Assembly: GCA_001870995.2 (NCBI GenBank)
Contig: MLAV02000021.1
Span: 1-64,000 of the forward strand
DNA: 64,000 nt
Direction of reading: 5' to 3'
Source of the DNA: Chitinophaga sp. CB10
Lineage (GTDB): Bacteria; Bacteroidota; Bacteroidia; Chitinophagales; Chitinophagaceae
Shown here: one piece after another, positions 42,330 to 51,226 of the stretch
Numbering within the stretch: position 1 is the stretch's first letter
How the letters are laid out: each line of letters opens with the position of its first letter
Position numbers and translations under genes: made by a program
The notes under the pieces: generated by a model
The model's input: only the letters and a program-made list of their open reading frames with translations
What the model was told of the DNA's origin: nothing
The model's database searches: none

Positions 42330-43292
42330 TTAAAATAATCCGCCTTTTTTCAGTGTCACTTTACCCTGTCCGATCTTGTAACCGTTGTGGTAAATCTCAA
42401 CACCGTAGTCGCCCGGTTTGAAATCAGAGTTCTGTTTCCAATCCATGGTTACAGACTGCTTCTGGCCCTGTACATAAGCTACCGTTTTCTTGGCAGTATA
42501 TAATTTCTCAGTGCCATCTTCCAGGGTGAACCTGCCGGAACCCAGGGCTTCCACTGCCAGCGGTGAACCATCCGGCGCGGAAATAGCTACGAAGATCTCT
42601 TTGTCGCCGGTTGGCGCAATCCGGTTGTCGTCCAGGTCAAATTCCACACGCATCATATCCGCCCTCTTGGCTTTGGTAGTGGCAATCTCCTTACCGTTAC
42701 CCTTTACGCGGATAGGTTCCAGCCTGATGTTGGAAGCATGCAGTACAGAGCCCAGTTCAACTTTCTTACCCAGACTGTCTTTTACAGTGGTTACAGAATC
42801 TCTTTCTTTGCGGGCATAGTCTCTTTCGCCGGCCAGTACAATTTTTTCACCCTCCAGACGCTCAATGGTCTGCTGATAACCTTCGATATTGGATTTCAGT
42901 TGTTCGATCAGTCGACGGGCTTCAGCCAGTTCAGCTGCAGTAGCATTTTTCTTGGTAAGGATACTTGAAATGCGGGCCTTCATATCCTGGATTTCCTTGT
43001 CTTTGGTCTTAACCAGACTATCCATGCGGGTGTTCTGGCTGATCAGGTCATCCAGGCGCGCATTGGCGGCATTGAAGTCCTGCTCTAAGGCGTCACGGGA
43101 AGAAGAAATGGAATCAATCTGGATTTTCTGTGACGTTACGATTTCACTAGATTTGCTTTTATCGTAAAACATATATATCCAGGTGCCTGCAAGGGCCGCA
43201 ATCAGAATACCATAAATTAATAAATTGCGACTGCGGGGTTTTTCTGGCCCGGGAGATCCCGGAGCAGGCGTGTTAAAAGTGTTCTCCGTCAT
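42330..43292 (-). CDS. Single-pass membrane protein with long coiled coil
   Basis: A 320-residue protein. The Pro-rich N-terminus (about 1-22) is followed by one transmembrane helix (LLIYGILIAALAGTWIYMFY, about 24-43). Next is a long heptad-type coiled coil (about 55-175), with an IEQLKSNIEGYQQTIERLEGEK run. The last 130 residues are strand-rich (VRVKGNGKEIATTKAKRADMMRVEFDLDDNRI, TLEDGTEKLYTAKKTVAYV, KPGDYGVEIYHNGYKIGQGKVTL). The layout suggests a cytoplasmic tail and an extracytoplasmic sensor or scaffold. The family is not recognised. It is a single gene with its own terminator. Confidence 0.65.
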   Translation of the reverse strand: MTENTFNTPAPGSPGPEKPRSRNLLIYGILIAALAGTWIYMFYDKSKSSEIVTSQKIQIDSISSSRDALEQDFNAANARLDDLISQNTRMDSLVKTKDKEIQDMKARISSILTKKNATAAELAEARRLIEQLKSNIEGYQQTIERLEGEKIVLAGERDYARKERDSVTTVKDSLGKKVELGSVLHASNIRLEPIRVKGNGKEIATTKAKRADMMRVEFDLDDNRIAPTGDKEIFVAISAPDGSPLAVEALGSGRFTLEDGTEKLYTAKKTVAYVQGQKQSVTMDWKQNSDFKPGDYGVEIYHNGYKIGQGKVTLKKGGLF

Positions 43293-43394
43293 AGTTGTTT
43301 GTTTTATGTTTATGTGTTATATGGTTAAAAATCGTTATTCAAAAGTAGGCATTAAATTCTAAATTCTCTCAGTTTAAAAAACAGTTTTCGGCAC

Positions 43395-44120
43395 GTGTTA
43401 CCAAACATTGGATTAGATCAGTTATTGCTCCTGGACATAGAGACAACGCCTGCTACAGCGGCGTTAGACCATTTACCTGCGCACTTGCAGGAGCTCTGGC
43501 GGGAGAAAAACACAAAAATTGCGCCAGTTTCTGAAGTGGAGGATGATGGTTACGCAAACAGGGCGGGCATTTACGCCGAGTTCGGCCGAATCGTCTGTAT
43601 TTCAGTAGGTTTTTTTCACCTGGAAAATAACAGGTACCAGCTGCGGCTCAAATCTTTTGCTAATGAAGATGAAGTCACACTGCTGCAAAACTTCTTTGAA
43701 CTGCTCACCAAGTTCCAGGAAAAGATTCCTAAATTCCAGTTCGCCGGCCATAACATCAGGGAATTCGATATCCCTTTTATTTGCCGCCGTTCTGTTATAC
43801 ATCAGTTATCTTTGCCGCAATCGCTGCAACTGCACGGGCTGAAACCCTGGGAAGTACCCGTGGTGGATACCCTCCACCTCTGGCGCTTCGGCGATTTTAA
43901 ACATTATACCTCCCTCAAACTGCTCACCGCCGTTATGGGCATCGATACCCCGAAAGACGATATCGATGGCAGCATGGTCGGTAAAGTGTACTGGGAAACA
44001 AAAGACCTGCAGCGCATCGCTACCTACTGCCAGAAAGATGTGCTGGCCGTAGCGCAACTGCTGCTGCGCTTCAAAAGATTGCCACTGCTGCCCGCGGAAG
44101 ATGTGGTCATCACCAAATAA
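43395..44120 (+). CDS. Predicted 3'-5' exonuclease (DEDD, PolB-like)
   Basis: A 241-residue protein. The first exonuclease motif LLLDIETTPA has Asp14 and Glu16, followed by AGHNIREFDIPFICRR (second motif) and YCQKDVLAVAQLLLRF (third motif, Asp with Tyr five residues before). Together these make a DEDDy site acting on DNA or RNA 3' ends. The start is GTG 43395; upstream sequence has no better choice. It lies six bases from holA and shares its strand, so it may have a role in DNA replication or repair, by inference. Confidence 0.85.
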   Translation: MLPNIGLDQLLLLDIETTPATAALDHLPAHLQELWREKNTKIAPVSEVEDDGYANRAGIYAEFGRIVCISVGFFHLENNRYQLRLKSFANEDEVTLLQNFFELLTKFQEKIPKFQFAGHNIREFDIPFICRRSVIHQLSLPQSLQLHGLKPWEVPVVDTLHLWRFGDFKHYTSLKLLTAVMGIDTPKDDIDGSMVGKVYWETKDLQRIATYCQKDVLAVAQLLLRFKRLPLLPAEDVVITK

Positions 44121-44126
44121 AGGATC

Positions 44127-45122
44127 ATGGAATATCAGGATATAATTAAAGACTGGAAGCAAAACAAATTCAAAGCCTTCTACTGGTTGGAAGGGGAGGA
44201 AGACTTCTTTATCGACCAGGTGGTCAGCTATGCGGAACACGAGCTGCTCACAGAAGCGGAAAAAGGATTCAATCTCACCGTGCTATACGGAAAGGATACC
44301 GATTGGAGTACTGTGGTCAACGCCTGCCGGCGCTACCCCATGTTCGCCGAAAGGCAGGTAGTGGTACTCAAGGAAGCCCAGGCCATGCGGGACCTCCTCA
44401 AGCTGGAAGCCTACCTGGATAATCCCCTGCAGTCCACCGTCTTTGTAGTAGCCCATAAACAGGGCAAGATCGACGGCCGCAGCAAAATGGCCAAGATGAT
44501 CAAGGAAAAAGGCGTGCTGCTGTCTACCAAAAAATTGTACGATAACCAGCTGCCCGCCTGGGCGGAAGCCTATGTGAGCAGCCGCGGACTGGCCATCACC
44601 CAGAAAGCCGCCATCCTCCTCGTCGATCATATCGGCAACGACCTTTCCCGCATCGCCAACGAAATCGATAAGCTGCTGGTAAACCTGCCGGACAAAAAGA
44701 AGATCGATGAAGGCGACATAGAAAAGTACGTAGGCATCAGCAAGGAATACAACGTATTTGAATTACAAAATGCCCTCGGCGCCAAAAACGCCGCCAAAGT
44801 GTACAAGATCATCGGCTACTTCGCCGCTAATCCCAAAGCGGCCCCGCTGCCCATGATGCTGCCGGCATTATATAACTACTTCGCCAAAATGAGTTTGGTG
44901 TTTACTATTAAGGGGGGGGAGAAGGAAATTGCCTCCGCACTCGGCGTACATCCGTTCTTTGTAAAGGACTACATCGCAGCAGCCCGTAACTACGGTCCTG
45001 ACGCTACTGATCGCGCCATCCTTTTATTGCAGCAGTATAACCTGCGCAGTATCGGGATCAATGATAGCGGGGTGGAAGACGGAGAGCTTATGAAGGAACT
45101 CATGTATAAAATAATGGCGTAA
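44127..45122 (+). CDS. holA: DNA polymerase III delta subunit
   Basis: A 331-residue clamp-loader subunit that opens the sliding clamp. The N-terminal ATPase-like fold without a normal P-loop (FYWLEGEEDFFIDQVVSYAE) matches HolA, followed by YPMFAERQVVVLKEAQ, IDKLLVNLPDKKKIDEGDIEKYVG and a C-terminal helical domain with AARNYGPDATDRAILLLQQYNLRSIGI. The length is normal. It ends before a perfect 15-bp hairpin and a convergent gene. Confidence 0.93.
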   Translation: MEYQDIIKDWKQNKFKAFYWLEGEEDFFIDQVVSYAEHELLTEAEKGFNLTVLYGKDTDWSTVVNACRRYPMFAERQVVVLKEAQAMRDLLKLEAYLDNPLQSTVFVVAHKQGKIDGRSKMAKMIKEKGVLLSTKKLYDNQLPAWAEAYVSSRGLAITQKAAILLVDHIGNDLSRIANEIDKLLVNLPDKKKIDEGDIEKYVGISKEYNVFELQNALGAKNAAKVYKIIGYFAANPKAAPLPMMLPALYNYFAKMSLVFTIKGGEKEIASALGVHPFFVKDYIAAARNYGPDATDRAILLLQQYNLRSIGINDSGVEDGELMKELMYKIMA

Positions 45123-45167
45123 TAATTTTTACCTAAAATGTATTTATTGGCCGCAGGGAGTCCAACA

Positions 45168-45200
45168 GTTAAATCGCTGATGCAACATCAGCGATTTAAC
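45168..45200. terminator. Bidirectional hairpin between holA and a convergent gene
   Basis: GTTAAATCGCTGATG and its perfect complement at 45186-45200 share a CAA loop. The 15-bp stem is very strong, but only one short T-rich stretch follows. Confidence 0.75.
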
Positions 45201-45202
45201 CT

Positions 45203-46831
45203 TTATTTACCTTTCACAATAGAAATTCTCCAATACATGCCCAATTGAAATAATGCCTGTTTTTTGGATGGATCAAAATTGTCGGGATAAGTTATTTCAC
45301 CGGCTACCGGGTAATTGGGTGCATACCTGGCATGAAAACCGAGCCAGGCGTATTCCATGGCCAAATTAAAAGCATAGACAGGTTCGTTGTATTCACCCAT
45401 CGATACCATTTCGCGTAATCCGGAGAGTTCCACAAATTTGTATCTTAAGCCTATCCCGTATTTGTAGAGGCTATAGTTATAGTTGCTGTAAGTATAGCCG
45501 TTAATACCTATTTCTGCAGCATCGTAATTTTCTTTTCCCGTCCGTATTTCATATCCCCCTTTAAGTACCACCTGGAACGCATTTCCAAGTTTTACATTCG
45601 CGTTGGCGCCGTAGTTCATCAGGTTACCGGTGGAAGAACTAAATGCCAGCAGCCCATAGGTAAAAAATGGCTGGATATTGAAGCCGATAAACCGATCGTG
45701 GAAAAATTTGGCATCCAGTCCGGTTAACAGGCAAAACGGACCCGTGGCGTCGTTTTCGCTTTTAGGTTTGAAACCGCTTCCCCCATAGTTCGTCACAACG
45801 GGAATTTGCTGATAACCAAGGCCGAGGATGCCCCTCAGCACAAAAGAATATTCTTCATCCTCATAATCGCTAGCGCCGGAAGCAATAGCAGCCATACCAA
45901 TGCCGGCAACAGCGCCTGCAGCGGTGGCAGCTACGGTGTTTTCCATTTCGTTGGTGCGTTGCTGTTGGGCTGCTCTTTCTCTCAGGGCGCGACTTTCAGC
46001 CGATTCCACATAAGTAGAGGTCACAGCTGTAGTGCGTGTAGTGTCCTTTGCAGCCGGTTTGCTCTTTTGGGCCGTATTGGTGGACCCGGATCCGCGATAA
46101 CGAATATTGGTATAGCTGACATCCATATTGGTTAACGCGGTTTCCATATCTTCCAGGTGATTAGCCATTTCTTCACGCTTCTCCCGGGACATTACATTTC
46201 CGTAAGTACTGCTATTCAGTATGCGCTGAACGCTGTTGTAATGCAGCAGAAAGGTTGATTTCTCTTCATTGAATTTTTGCTTATCGGCGCCCGGATACCT
46301 GGAAGCACTGTCAATAAGTGCCTTATACTGGACGTACATTTCTTCTGACCGCTCCCTGAAGTGAGCCCTTGTAGCTTTATCTTCGGCTTCCTGCTGCTGC
46401 TTTATTTTGAGATTAGCGCCAATACATGCATCTACAAGCTTTTCATAATCGCGGTAAGCGGAGGACCATTCTTTTTGGTAATCCTGGTACAATTTGGCAA
46501 ACATCTCTTCAGTGGCTGCTTCCGCTTTTCGCCCCTGTTGCCTTCCATCTTCAATATGCTGATCAAAAGGGATGTGCAGTTCGCGCTCTACCTGGCTGGC
46601 TGATCGTTTGCAGGTGCTGCAAAAGCGCCCTTTTTTATACTCGTCCAGGTCTTGCAGATACTGGTCCGTGAGCTTTTCCGCCTTTTGACGAGCCGGCTCC
46701 ACCGCCTTACAGTAATCATTGGTAAATTCAATATTACCTGTTGACGAAGGAGGAATACGTTTCACTTCCTGCGCATGCACGCAGGTTACAATAGTCATCA
46801 AAAATGTGACTGCTAAGATTGCTGATTTCAT
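45203..46831 (-). CDS. Large exported protein with coiled-coil and beta-rich C-terminus
   Basis: A 542-residue protein with a signal peptide ending near CVHAQ (residue 21). A CSTC pair at 71-74 is the only close cysteine pair. Residues about 90-240 are helical and charged, likely coiled coil. A short Thr/Ser linker follows, then a Gly/Ala segment (AATAAGAVAGIGMAAIASGA, about 300-320). The last 220 residues are strand-rich with aromatic ends, like an outer-membrane barrel (GLGYQQIPVVTNYG, FGLLAFSS). The function is unknown. It could be an outer-membrane protein with a periplasmic arm. Confidence 0.65.
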   Translation of the reverse strand: MKSAILAVTFLMTIVTCVHAQEVKRIPPSSTGNIEFTNDYCKAVEPARQKAEKLTDQYLQDLDEYKKGRFCSTCKRSASQVERELHIPFDQHIEDGRQQGRKAEAATEEMFAKLYQDYQKEWSSAYRDYEKLVDACIGANLKIKQQQEAEDKATRAHFRERSEEMYVQYKALIDSASRYPGADKQKFNEEKSTFLLHYNSVQRILNSSTYGNVMSREKREEMANHLEDMETALTNMDVSYTNIRYRGSGSTNTAQKSKPAAKDTTRTTAVTSTYVESAESRALRERAAQQQRTNEMENTVAATAAGAVAGIGMAAIASGASDYEDEEYSFVLRGILGLGYQQIPVVTNYGGSGFKPKSENDATGPFCLLTGLDAKFFHDRFIGFNIQPFFTYGLLAFSSSTGNLMNYGANANVKLGNAFQVVLKGGYEIRTGKENYDAAEIGINGYTYSNYNYSLYKYGIGLRYKFVELSGLREMVSMGEYNEPVYAFNLAMEYAWLGFHARYAPNYPVAGEITYPDNFDPSKKQALFQLGMYWRISIVKGK

Positions 46832-47049
46832 GGCAATAGAGGAATTATAGTTGCTGGAAAGAAGGAGGTCGTTTTTTACGTTTATAAATCTTTTGCTATC
46901 ATATTAGAAACGTATAACATACATATGCTTTTGGGATAGTTAATATTAGGATATAGATCTGTTTGTCTGTTAGGCAAAGCTAGGGCAGGCGGGGTTAACG
47001 GGCAATAACCCGATGTAGGTATTTTATACAAGTGCAGGACAGTGGAATG

Positions 47050-47076
47050 CGGCTGTTATGTTTGTAATAACAGCCG
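47050..47076 (-). terminator. Hairpin after ribF
   Basis: A CGGCTGTTAT/ATAACAGCCG stem with a 7-base loop lies just after the ribF stop (minus strand). No clear U-tract follows, so it is a weak terminator. Confidence 0.45.
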
Positions 47077-47087
47077 TAGCAACCAGG

Positions 47088-48023
47088 TTAGCGGGAAAGA
47101 ATCTCCTTCGCCTTCACCGCATCCAGCGTAATCTGTTTCACCAAATCCTCAATGTTATTAAACTTAAGATTCGGACGAATATATTCCTCAAAATATACAG
47201 TCAGCGTCTGACCATAAATTTCCCGGTTGAAATCAAAAATATGCACCTCCAGCCGCAAATCCGTACCATTAAAAGTAGGGCGGGTACCAATGCTCATCAC
47301 CGCCGGAATCGTGGTCCAATGCCGGTTCAGCGCTACCTGCACGGCGTAGATGCCTTCCGATGGAATCAGCTTGCGCTCGTCCGTCAGCTTCAGGTTAGCC
47401 GTCGGGAAGCCCAGCTGCCGGCCCATTTTATCCCCATGCACTACGGCGCCCGTCATAAAATAACGGTACCCCAGCAGCTCATTGGCCAGCCGGATGTCGC
47501 CATCATTGAGGCTGTTGCGGATTTTGGTTGAACTCACCGTCAGGTCGTGTACCACCTGCTGCGGGATTTCTATCAGCTCAAAGCCATATTTGCTTTTTTC
47601 TTCTTCCAGCAATTCCAGCCCCCCTTCCCGGTTATGCCCGAAACGGTGATCATATCCAATAATAATCGTATGTGGATGGAACCTGGCAATGAGGAAATCC
47701 TCCAGGTAAGCCTGTGCGGACAACTCGGAAAAAGCCCTGGTAAAAGGCACCACCACCAGGTGGTCTATCCCCTGTTTTTCCAGCAGGGCAATTTTTTCCG
47801 GCAGGTTGGTCAACAGCTTCACGGCCCCCGGGTTGGCCCCTAAAACCTCCCGCGGGTGGGGATCGAAGGTGACTATGACCGTCTCTCCGTTACAGCCGGC
47901 AGCCGCCTGCTCCAATTGTTGCAGTATATATCGGTGGCCTGAGTGCACGCCATCAAAAGTACCAATGGTAACAACCGCATTCCTGAATTCCGGTAAGTGT
48001 TCTAAGTCCCTGTGAACCTGCAT
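47088..48023 (-). CDS. ribF: Bifunctional riboflavin kinase/FAD synthetase
   Basis: A 311-residue enzyme converting riboflavin to FMN and FMN to FAD. The N-terminal adenylyltransferase has VTIGTFDGVHSGHRYIL (HxGH-type) and FIPHTIIIGYDHRFG-like segments. The C-terminal kinase has GYRYFMTGAVVHGDKMGRQLGFPTANL and DLRLEVHIFDFNREIYGQ. The domain order is that of the bacterial RibF. The gene is divergent from purM, with promoters for both in the gap. No FMN riboswitch is visible upstream. Confidence 0.95.
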   Translation of the reverse strand: MQVHRDLEHLPEFRNAVVTIGTFDGVHSGHRYILQQLEQAAAGCNGETVIVTFDPHPREVLGANPGAVKLLTNLPEKIALLEKQGIDHLVVVPFTRAFSELSAQAYLEDFLIARFHPHTIIIGYDHRFGHNREGGLELLEEEKSKYGFELIEIPQQVVHDLTVSSTKIRNSLNDGDIRLANELLGYRYFMTGAVVHGDKMGRQLGFPTANLKLTDERKLIPSEGIYAVQVALNRHWTTIPAVMSIGTRPTFNGTDLRLEVHIFDFNREIYGQTLTVYFEEYIRPNLKFNNIEDLVKQITLDAVKAKEILSR

Positions 48024-48053
48024 AAATTTCTATAACAATCAAAAAACGCCACG

Positions 48054-48061
48054 CAAATCTA
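48054..48061 (-). promoter_or_regulatory. -7 element of ribF
   Basis: TAGATTTG on the minus strand lies 31 bases before the ATG. No good -33 TTTG is evident at the usual distance. Confidence 0.45.
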
Positions 48062-48094
48062 ACACATTCGCCGTGCATTCTGCGCGGAATCTGT

Positions 48095-48102
48095 TACTTT
48101 TG
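48095..48102 (+). promoter_or_regulatory. -7 element of purM
   Basis: TACTTTTG on the plus strand lies 64 bases before the GTG start; the -33 match is weak. Confidence 0.45.
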
Positions 48103-48165
48103 CAGCCGGAAGGAAATACAAACCTATTTCCCCGATCTCTAAAATTACTAAATCTCTAATTCCAG

Positions 48166-49344
48166 GTGGATCAGAATATTTACGCCAAACGTGGTGTTTC
48201 CGCAGGCAAGGAAGATGTGCACAACGCCATTAAAAACATTGATAAGGGTCTTTTCCCGAAAGCATTCTGTAAAATAGTACCCGATATCCTCGGGGGCGAC
48301 GAAGCATGGTGCAATATCATGCATGCAGACGGCGCAGGCACCAAATCCAGCCTCGCTTACGTTTACTGGAAAGAAACCGGCGATATCAGCGTGTGGAAAG
48401 GCATTGCCCAGGATGCGATCATTATGAACATGGACGACCTCCTCTGCGTTGGCGCAACCGATAATATCCTCCTTTCCTCCACCATCGGCCGCAACAAACA
48501 GCTGCTGCCGGGCGAAGTAATCGCTGCCATTATCAACGGTACGGAAGAAATCCTCGCGGAGCTGCGCAGCCACGGCATCTCTATCTACAGCACCGGCGGC
48601 GAAACCGCGGATGTGGGCGACCTCGTTCGTACCATCATCGTGGATTCCACCGTTACCTGCCGCATGAAACGCGCGGACGTGATCTCCAACGATCGCATCC
48701 AGGCAGGGGATGTAGTGGTAGGACTGGCCTCCTACGGGCAGGCTACCTACGAAAGCGGCTACAATGGCGGCATGGGCAGCAACGGCCTTACCAGCGCCCG
48801 TCACGACGTATTCCATAAAGCCATCGCGGAAAAATACGCGGAGAGCTATGATCCGGGTATCCCGTATGAACTGATCTTCAGCGGCAACAAAGCGCTGACC
48901 GATAAAATAGATATCCCGGGCTTCGGACAGGTAGATGCCGGCAAACTGGTGTTATCACCCACACGCACCTACGCTCCTGTCATCAAAAAAGTCCTGGAGC
49001 AGTTCCGCCCGCAGGTACACGGTATGGTACATTGCAGCGGCGGCGCGCAAACCAAAGTGCTGCACTTCATCGAAAAACTGCATGTTATCAAGGATAACCT
49101 CTTCCCGGTACCGCCGCTGTTCACCCTGATCCAGGAGCAATCCGGCACATCCTGGAAAGAGATGTACCAGGTATTTAACATGGGCCACCGGATGGAACTC
49201 TACGTGCCGGAAGCCATTGCGGCAGATATCATCGCCATCAGCAAAAGCTTCAACATCGACGCCCAGATCATCGGCCGCGTGGAAGCCGCGGAACAAAAAC
49301 AGGTAACCGTCAAAGCGCCGTCAGGCACTTATGTTTATAATTAG
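48166..49344 (+). CDS. purM: AIR synthase, phosphoribosylformylglycinamidine cyclo-ligase
   Basis: A 392-residue purine-pathway enzyme closing the imidazole ring with ATP. Typical segments are YAKRGVSAGKEDVHNAIKNI, CNIMHADGAGTKSSLAYVYW, DDLLCVGATDNILLSSTIGR, YSTGGETADVGDLVRTI and AYVPV-type C-terminal SGGAQTKVLHF. The start is GTG 48166; an in-frame stop lies 16 codons upstream and no ATG fits, so the GTG is accepted. The length suits the Bacteroidota form, longer than the Escherichia coli enzyme. Confidence 0.92.
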   Translation: MDQNIYAKRGVSAGKEDVHNAIKNIDKGLFPKAFCKIVPDILGGDEAWCNIMHADGAGTKSSLAYVYWKETGDISVWKGIAQDAIIMNMDDLLCVGATDNILLSSTIGRNKQLLPGEVIAAIINGTEEILAELRSHGISIYSTGGETADVGDLVRTIIVDSTVTCRMKRADVISNDRIQAGDVVVGLASYGQATYESGYNGGMGSNGLTSARHDVFHKAIAEKYAESYDPGIPYELIFSGNKALTDKIDIPGFGQVDAGKLVLSPTRTYAPVIKKVLEQFRPQVHGMVHCSGGAQTKVLHFIEKLHVIKDNLFPVPPLFTLIQEQSGTSWKEMYQVFNMGHRMELYVPEAIAADIIAISKSFNIDAQIIGRVEAAEQKQVTVKAPSGTYVYN

Positions 49345-49367
49345 TTGTGTTGTTTAGAAGTAATGCG

Positions 49368-49398
49368 AAGGCCGGCCTCTTAGGAGGACCGGCCTTTT
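49368..49398 (+). terminator. Terminator after purM
   Basis: AAGGCCGG/CCGGCCTT arms hold an inner CTC/GAG pairing and end in TTTT. The minus-strand neighbour may share it. Confidence 0.75.
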
Positions 49399-49415
49399 GC
49401 TTTGTTACAAACTTG

Positions 49416-50804
49416 CTAACAGTTTTTGTCGCTGTTGAAACCCGGCTGCTGCATGGTTTTGAAAGGGTTCAGGAAAGGAGCCTGCAGGCGGCTGGTATTG
49501 TCGCCGCCCAGGCTGCCCGGTAATATTATACCCAACGGCTTTTCCTTTTTGGCCGGGTCTTCCTTCAGGGAAAACTGGATCGGCAGCTGGAACTCCACGT
49601 TCACCGGGCGGCCATTCTGTTTGCCAGGCTTCCACAGGGGCATGCTGCGCACTACCCTCATGGCTTCCTCTTCCAGGCCGGCCCCATGTTTGGGCTGCTT
49701 GTCCGAAGTAGTAACCCGGGTGATTTTCCCGGTAGGGTCTATCACAAATTTCACGATAACCAGGCCGCTGATATTGGTTTCATAAGCTTCCCTGGGGTAC
49801 CGGATATTCTTTGCCAGGTACTGGTTGAGGGCTGCTTCCCCTCCGGGGAATTCCGGGGCCATTTCCACCTGGGTGAAAATGGGCTCGGTGGTGTCGCCCG
49901 CCGGCGCCATGGCTGCTTCGGCAACCGGAATGGCGGTCGTATTGCCGGAAGCAACAAAGGCAAAGGAGCAGAAGATCAGGCCGGATACGGGCAGTACCAT
50001 GATTTTGCGCAGGTACGCAAAGCGGTCGTTGTGGAAATTGGTAAGCATAAGAATACGTCTTTTGATTGGCGGATAAAAAAAGTCGTTTGCTATGGTAAAC
50101 TGCCGGCTATGAAAAGCGGATTGCAGGATGGTAGTGGCATACCCGGCAATTTCGTTTCCGGCGGCGTGCTTGTCGGCAATAAATTCATGCACCAGCGATA
50201 ACTCCCTTGCGCAGAGGTGGAAAAAGGGGTTGATCCAGCCCAGGCTGCATACCACCTTCAGGTAGAGTTTATCGAGCGTATGTTTCTGTTTGACGTGTAC
50301 AATCTCGTGGCGCAGCATCTGGTTACCCTGGGCATCGTCCATGGGCGTGCCTTTGCTCCAGAAGATGTAGGACAGGAAGGAGAAGGGGCTGCCGGGTTTT
50401 TCCAGCGCCACCAGCGTATAGTCCTCCACCGTTTCGCTGGGGTGGGTGCGCGTCAGGCGGATAATACGGAAGCAGGCCAGCAGCAACTTCGCCAGGAGGA
50501 GGAGGGCCACCGCCGCGTAAGTTACTCTCATGAACGCCGGCAGCGTTAGCGTGTACTGGTTGCCTTCGACCTGCCGCCTTATTTCCAGTGCCCTAAACGT
50601 GTAGGCGTACACGATAGACTTATTTTCTCCCGTCAGGGATAAAGGAATATTAAGTAATGGGATCAGGAGGGATATTACCGGCAACAGCAGCAGGTAATAG
50701 CGGTTCCACTGATGAAAACGCTTGTTGCGTAAGGCTGCCAGGTAATAGCCGTACAGGATTCCCGAGCAGATCACTACTTTGGCGAGGTAGGTAAGCAGTA
50801 TCAT
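49416..50804 (-). CDS. M56 metallopeptidase fused to a TonB C-terminal domain
   Basis: A 462-residue membrane protein. Three or four transmembrane segments (about 3-24, 37-58, 93-113, and one near 275) surround the BlaR1/MecR1-type peptidase core: HEIVH at 166-170 and Glu207 in LVHEFIADKHA. A TonB_C domain follows (about 325-430, with PEFPGGEAALNQYLAKNIRYPREA). Known BlaR1 receptors have a penicillin sensor there instead. The start overlaps the blaI-type stop by four bases (ATGA), so it is translationally coupled. It is probably a sensor or signal-transducing protease; the signal is unknown. Confidence 0.88.
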   Translation of the reverse strand: MILLTYLAKVVICSGILYGYYLAALRNKRFHQWNRYYLLLLPVISLLIPLLNIPLSLTGENKSIVYAYTFRALEIRRQVEGNQYTLTLPAFMRVTYAAVALLLLAKLLLACFRIIRLTRTHPSETVEDYTLVALEKPGSPFSFLSYIFWSKGTPMDDAQGNQMLRHEIVHVKQKHTLDKLYLKVVCSLGWINPFFHLCARELSLVHEFIADKHAAGNEIAGYATTILQSAFHSRQFTIANDFFYPPIKRRILMLTNFHNDRFAYLRKIMVLPVSGLIFCSFAFVASGNTTAIPVAEAAMAPAGDTTEPIFTQVEMAPEFPGGEAALNQYLAKNIRYPREAYETNISGLVIVKFVIDPTGKITRVTTSDKQPKHGAGLEEEAMRVVRSMPLWKPGKQNGRPVNVEFQLPIQFSLKEDPAKKEKPLGIILPGSLGGDNTSRLQAPFLNPFKTMQQPGFNSDKNC

Positions 50805-51172
50805 TTGGACTGATTTTGGGCGTCTTTAATTTTTTGTACCAGGCTTTCCAGTTCATTTACGCTGATCTCTTTTTCCTTTACGAAAAAGGAAACCAGGTTG
50901 CTGAAAGAACCCTCGAAATAGCCTTTTACCAGGTTGCTGACGGTTTTGTGGCTGTACTCCTCCCGGGAAATGGCCGGGTAGTACTGGTGCGACTTCCCGA
51001 ATACGTTGAAGTCCACAAATCCTTTTTCCACCAGGATTTTGATGAGAGTCGATACCGTATTATAATGCGGCTTCGGCTCCGGCATGGCTTCTATCAGGTC
51101 CTTCACAAAGGCCGGCCCCGTCTGCCAGAGCGCCTGCATAATTTGTTCTTCCGCTTTGGTAAGTGCTTTCAT
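50801..51172 (-). CDS. BlaI/MecI/CopY-family repressor
   Basis: A 123-residue winged-helix dimer. MKALTKAEEQIMQALWQTGPAFVKDLIEAMP is the family start, followed by HYNTVSTLIKILVEKGFVDF (recognition helix and wing) and YFEGSFSNLVSFFVKEKEISVNELESLV, the dimer helix. In BlaI/MecI systems the partner M56 protease cleaves the repressor. Here the partner gene overlaps by four bases. Three phased operators lie upstream, over its promoter, which points to self-repression. No beta-lactamase gene is in the window. Confidence 0.92.
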   Translation of the reverse strand: MKALTKAEEQIMQALWQTGPAFVKDLIEAMPEPKPHYNTVSTLIKILVEKGFVDFNVFGKSHQYYPAISREEYSHKTVSNLVKGYFEGSFSNLVSFFVKEKEISVNELESLVQKIKDAQNQSK

Positions 51173-51195
51173 AACTTTCGTTTTCGATGCTGTAT

Positions 51196-51226
51196 TAAAG
51201 ATATAACTAAGTTTTTAGTTTAACAA
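51196..51226 (-). promoter_or_regulatory. Promoter of the BlaI-type operon
   Basis: On the minus strand TTG (51224-51226), a 20-base spacer and TATCTTTA (51196-51203) form a near-consensus promoter. Operator 1 fills its spacer and operator 2 covers the -33 element. Confidence 0.55.

Noticed and set aside
48024..48165. FMN riboswitch or other leader RNA between ribF and purM
   Set aside because: The gap holds two promoters but no recognisable riboswitch fold or conserved motif.
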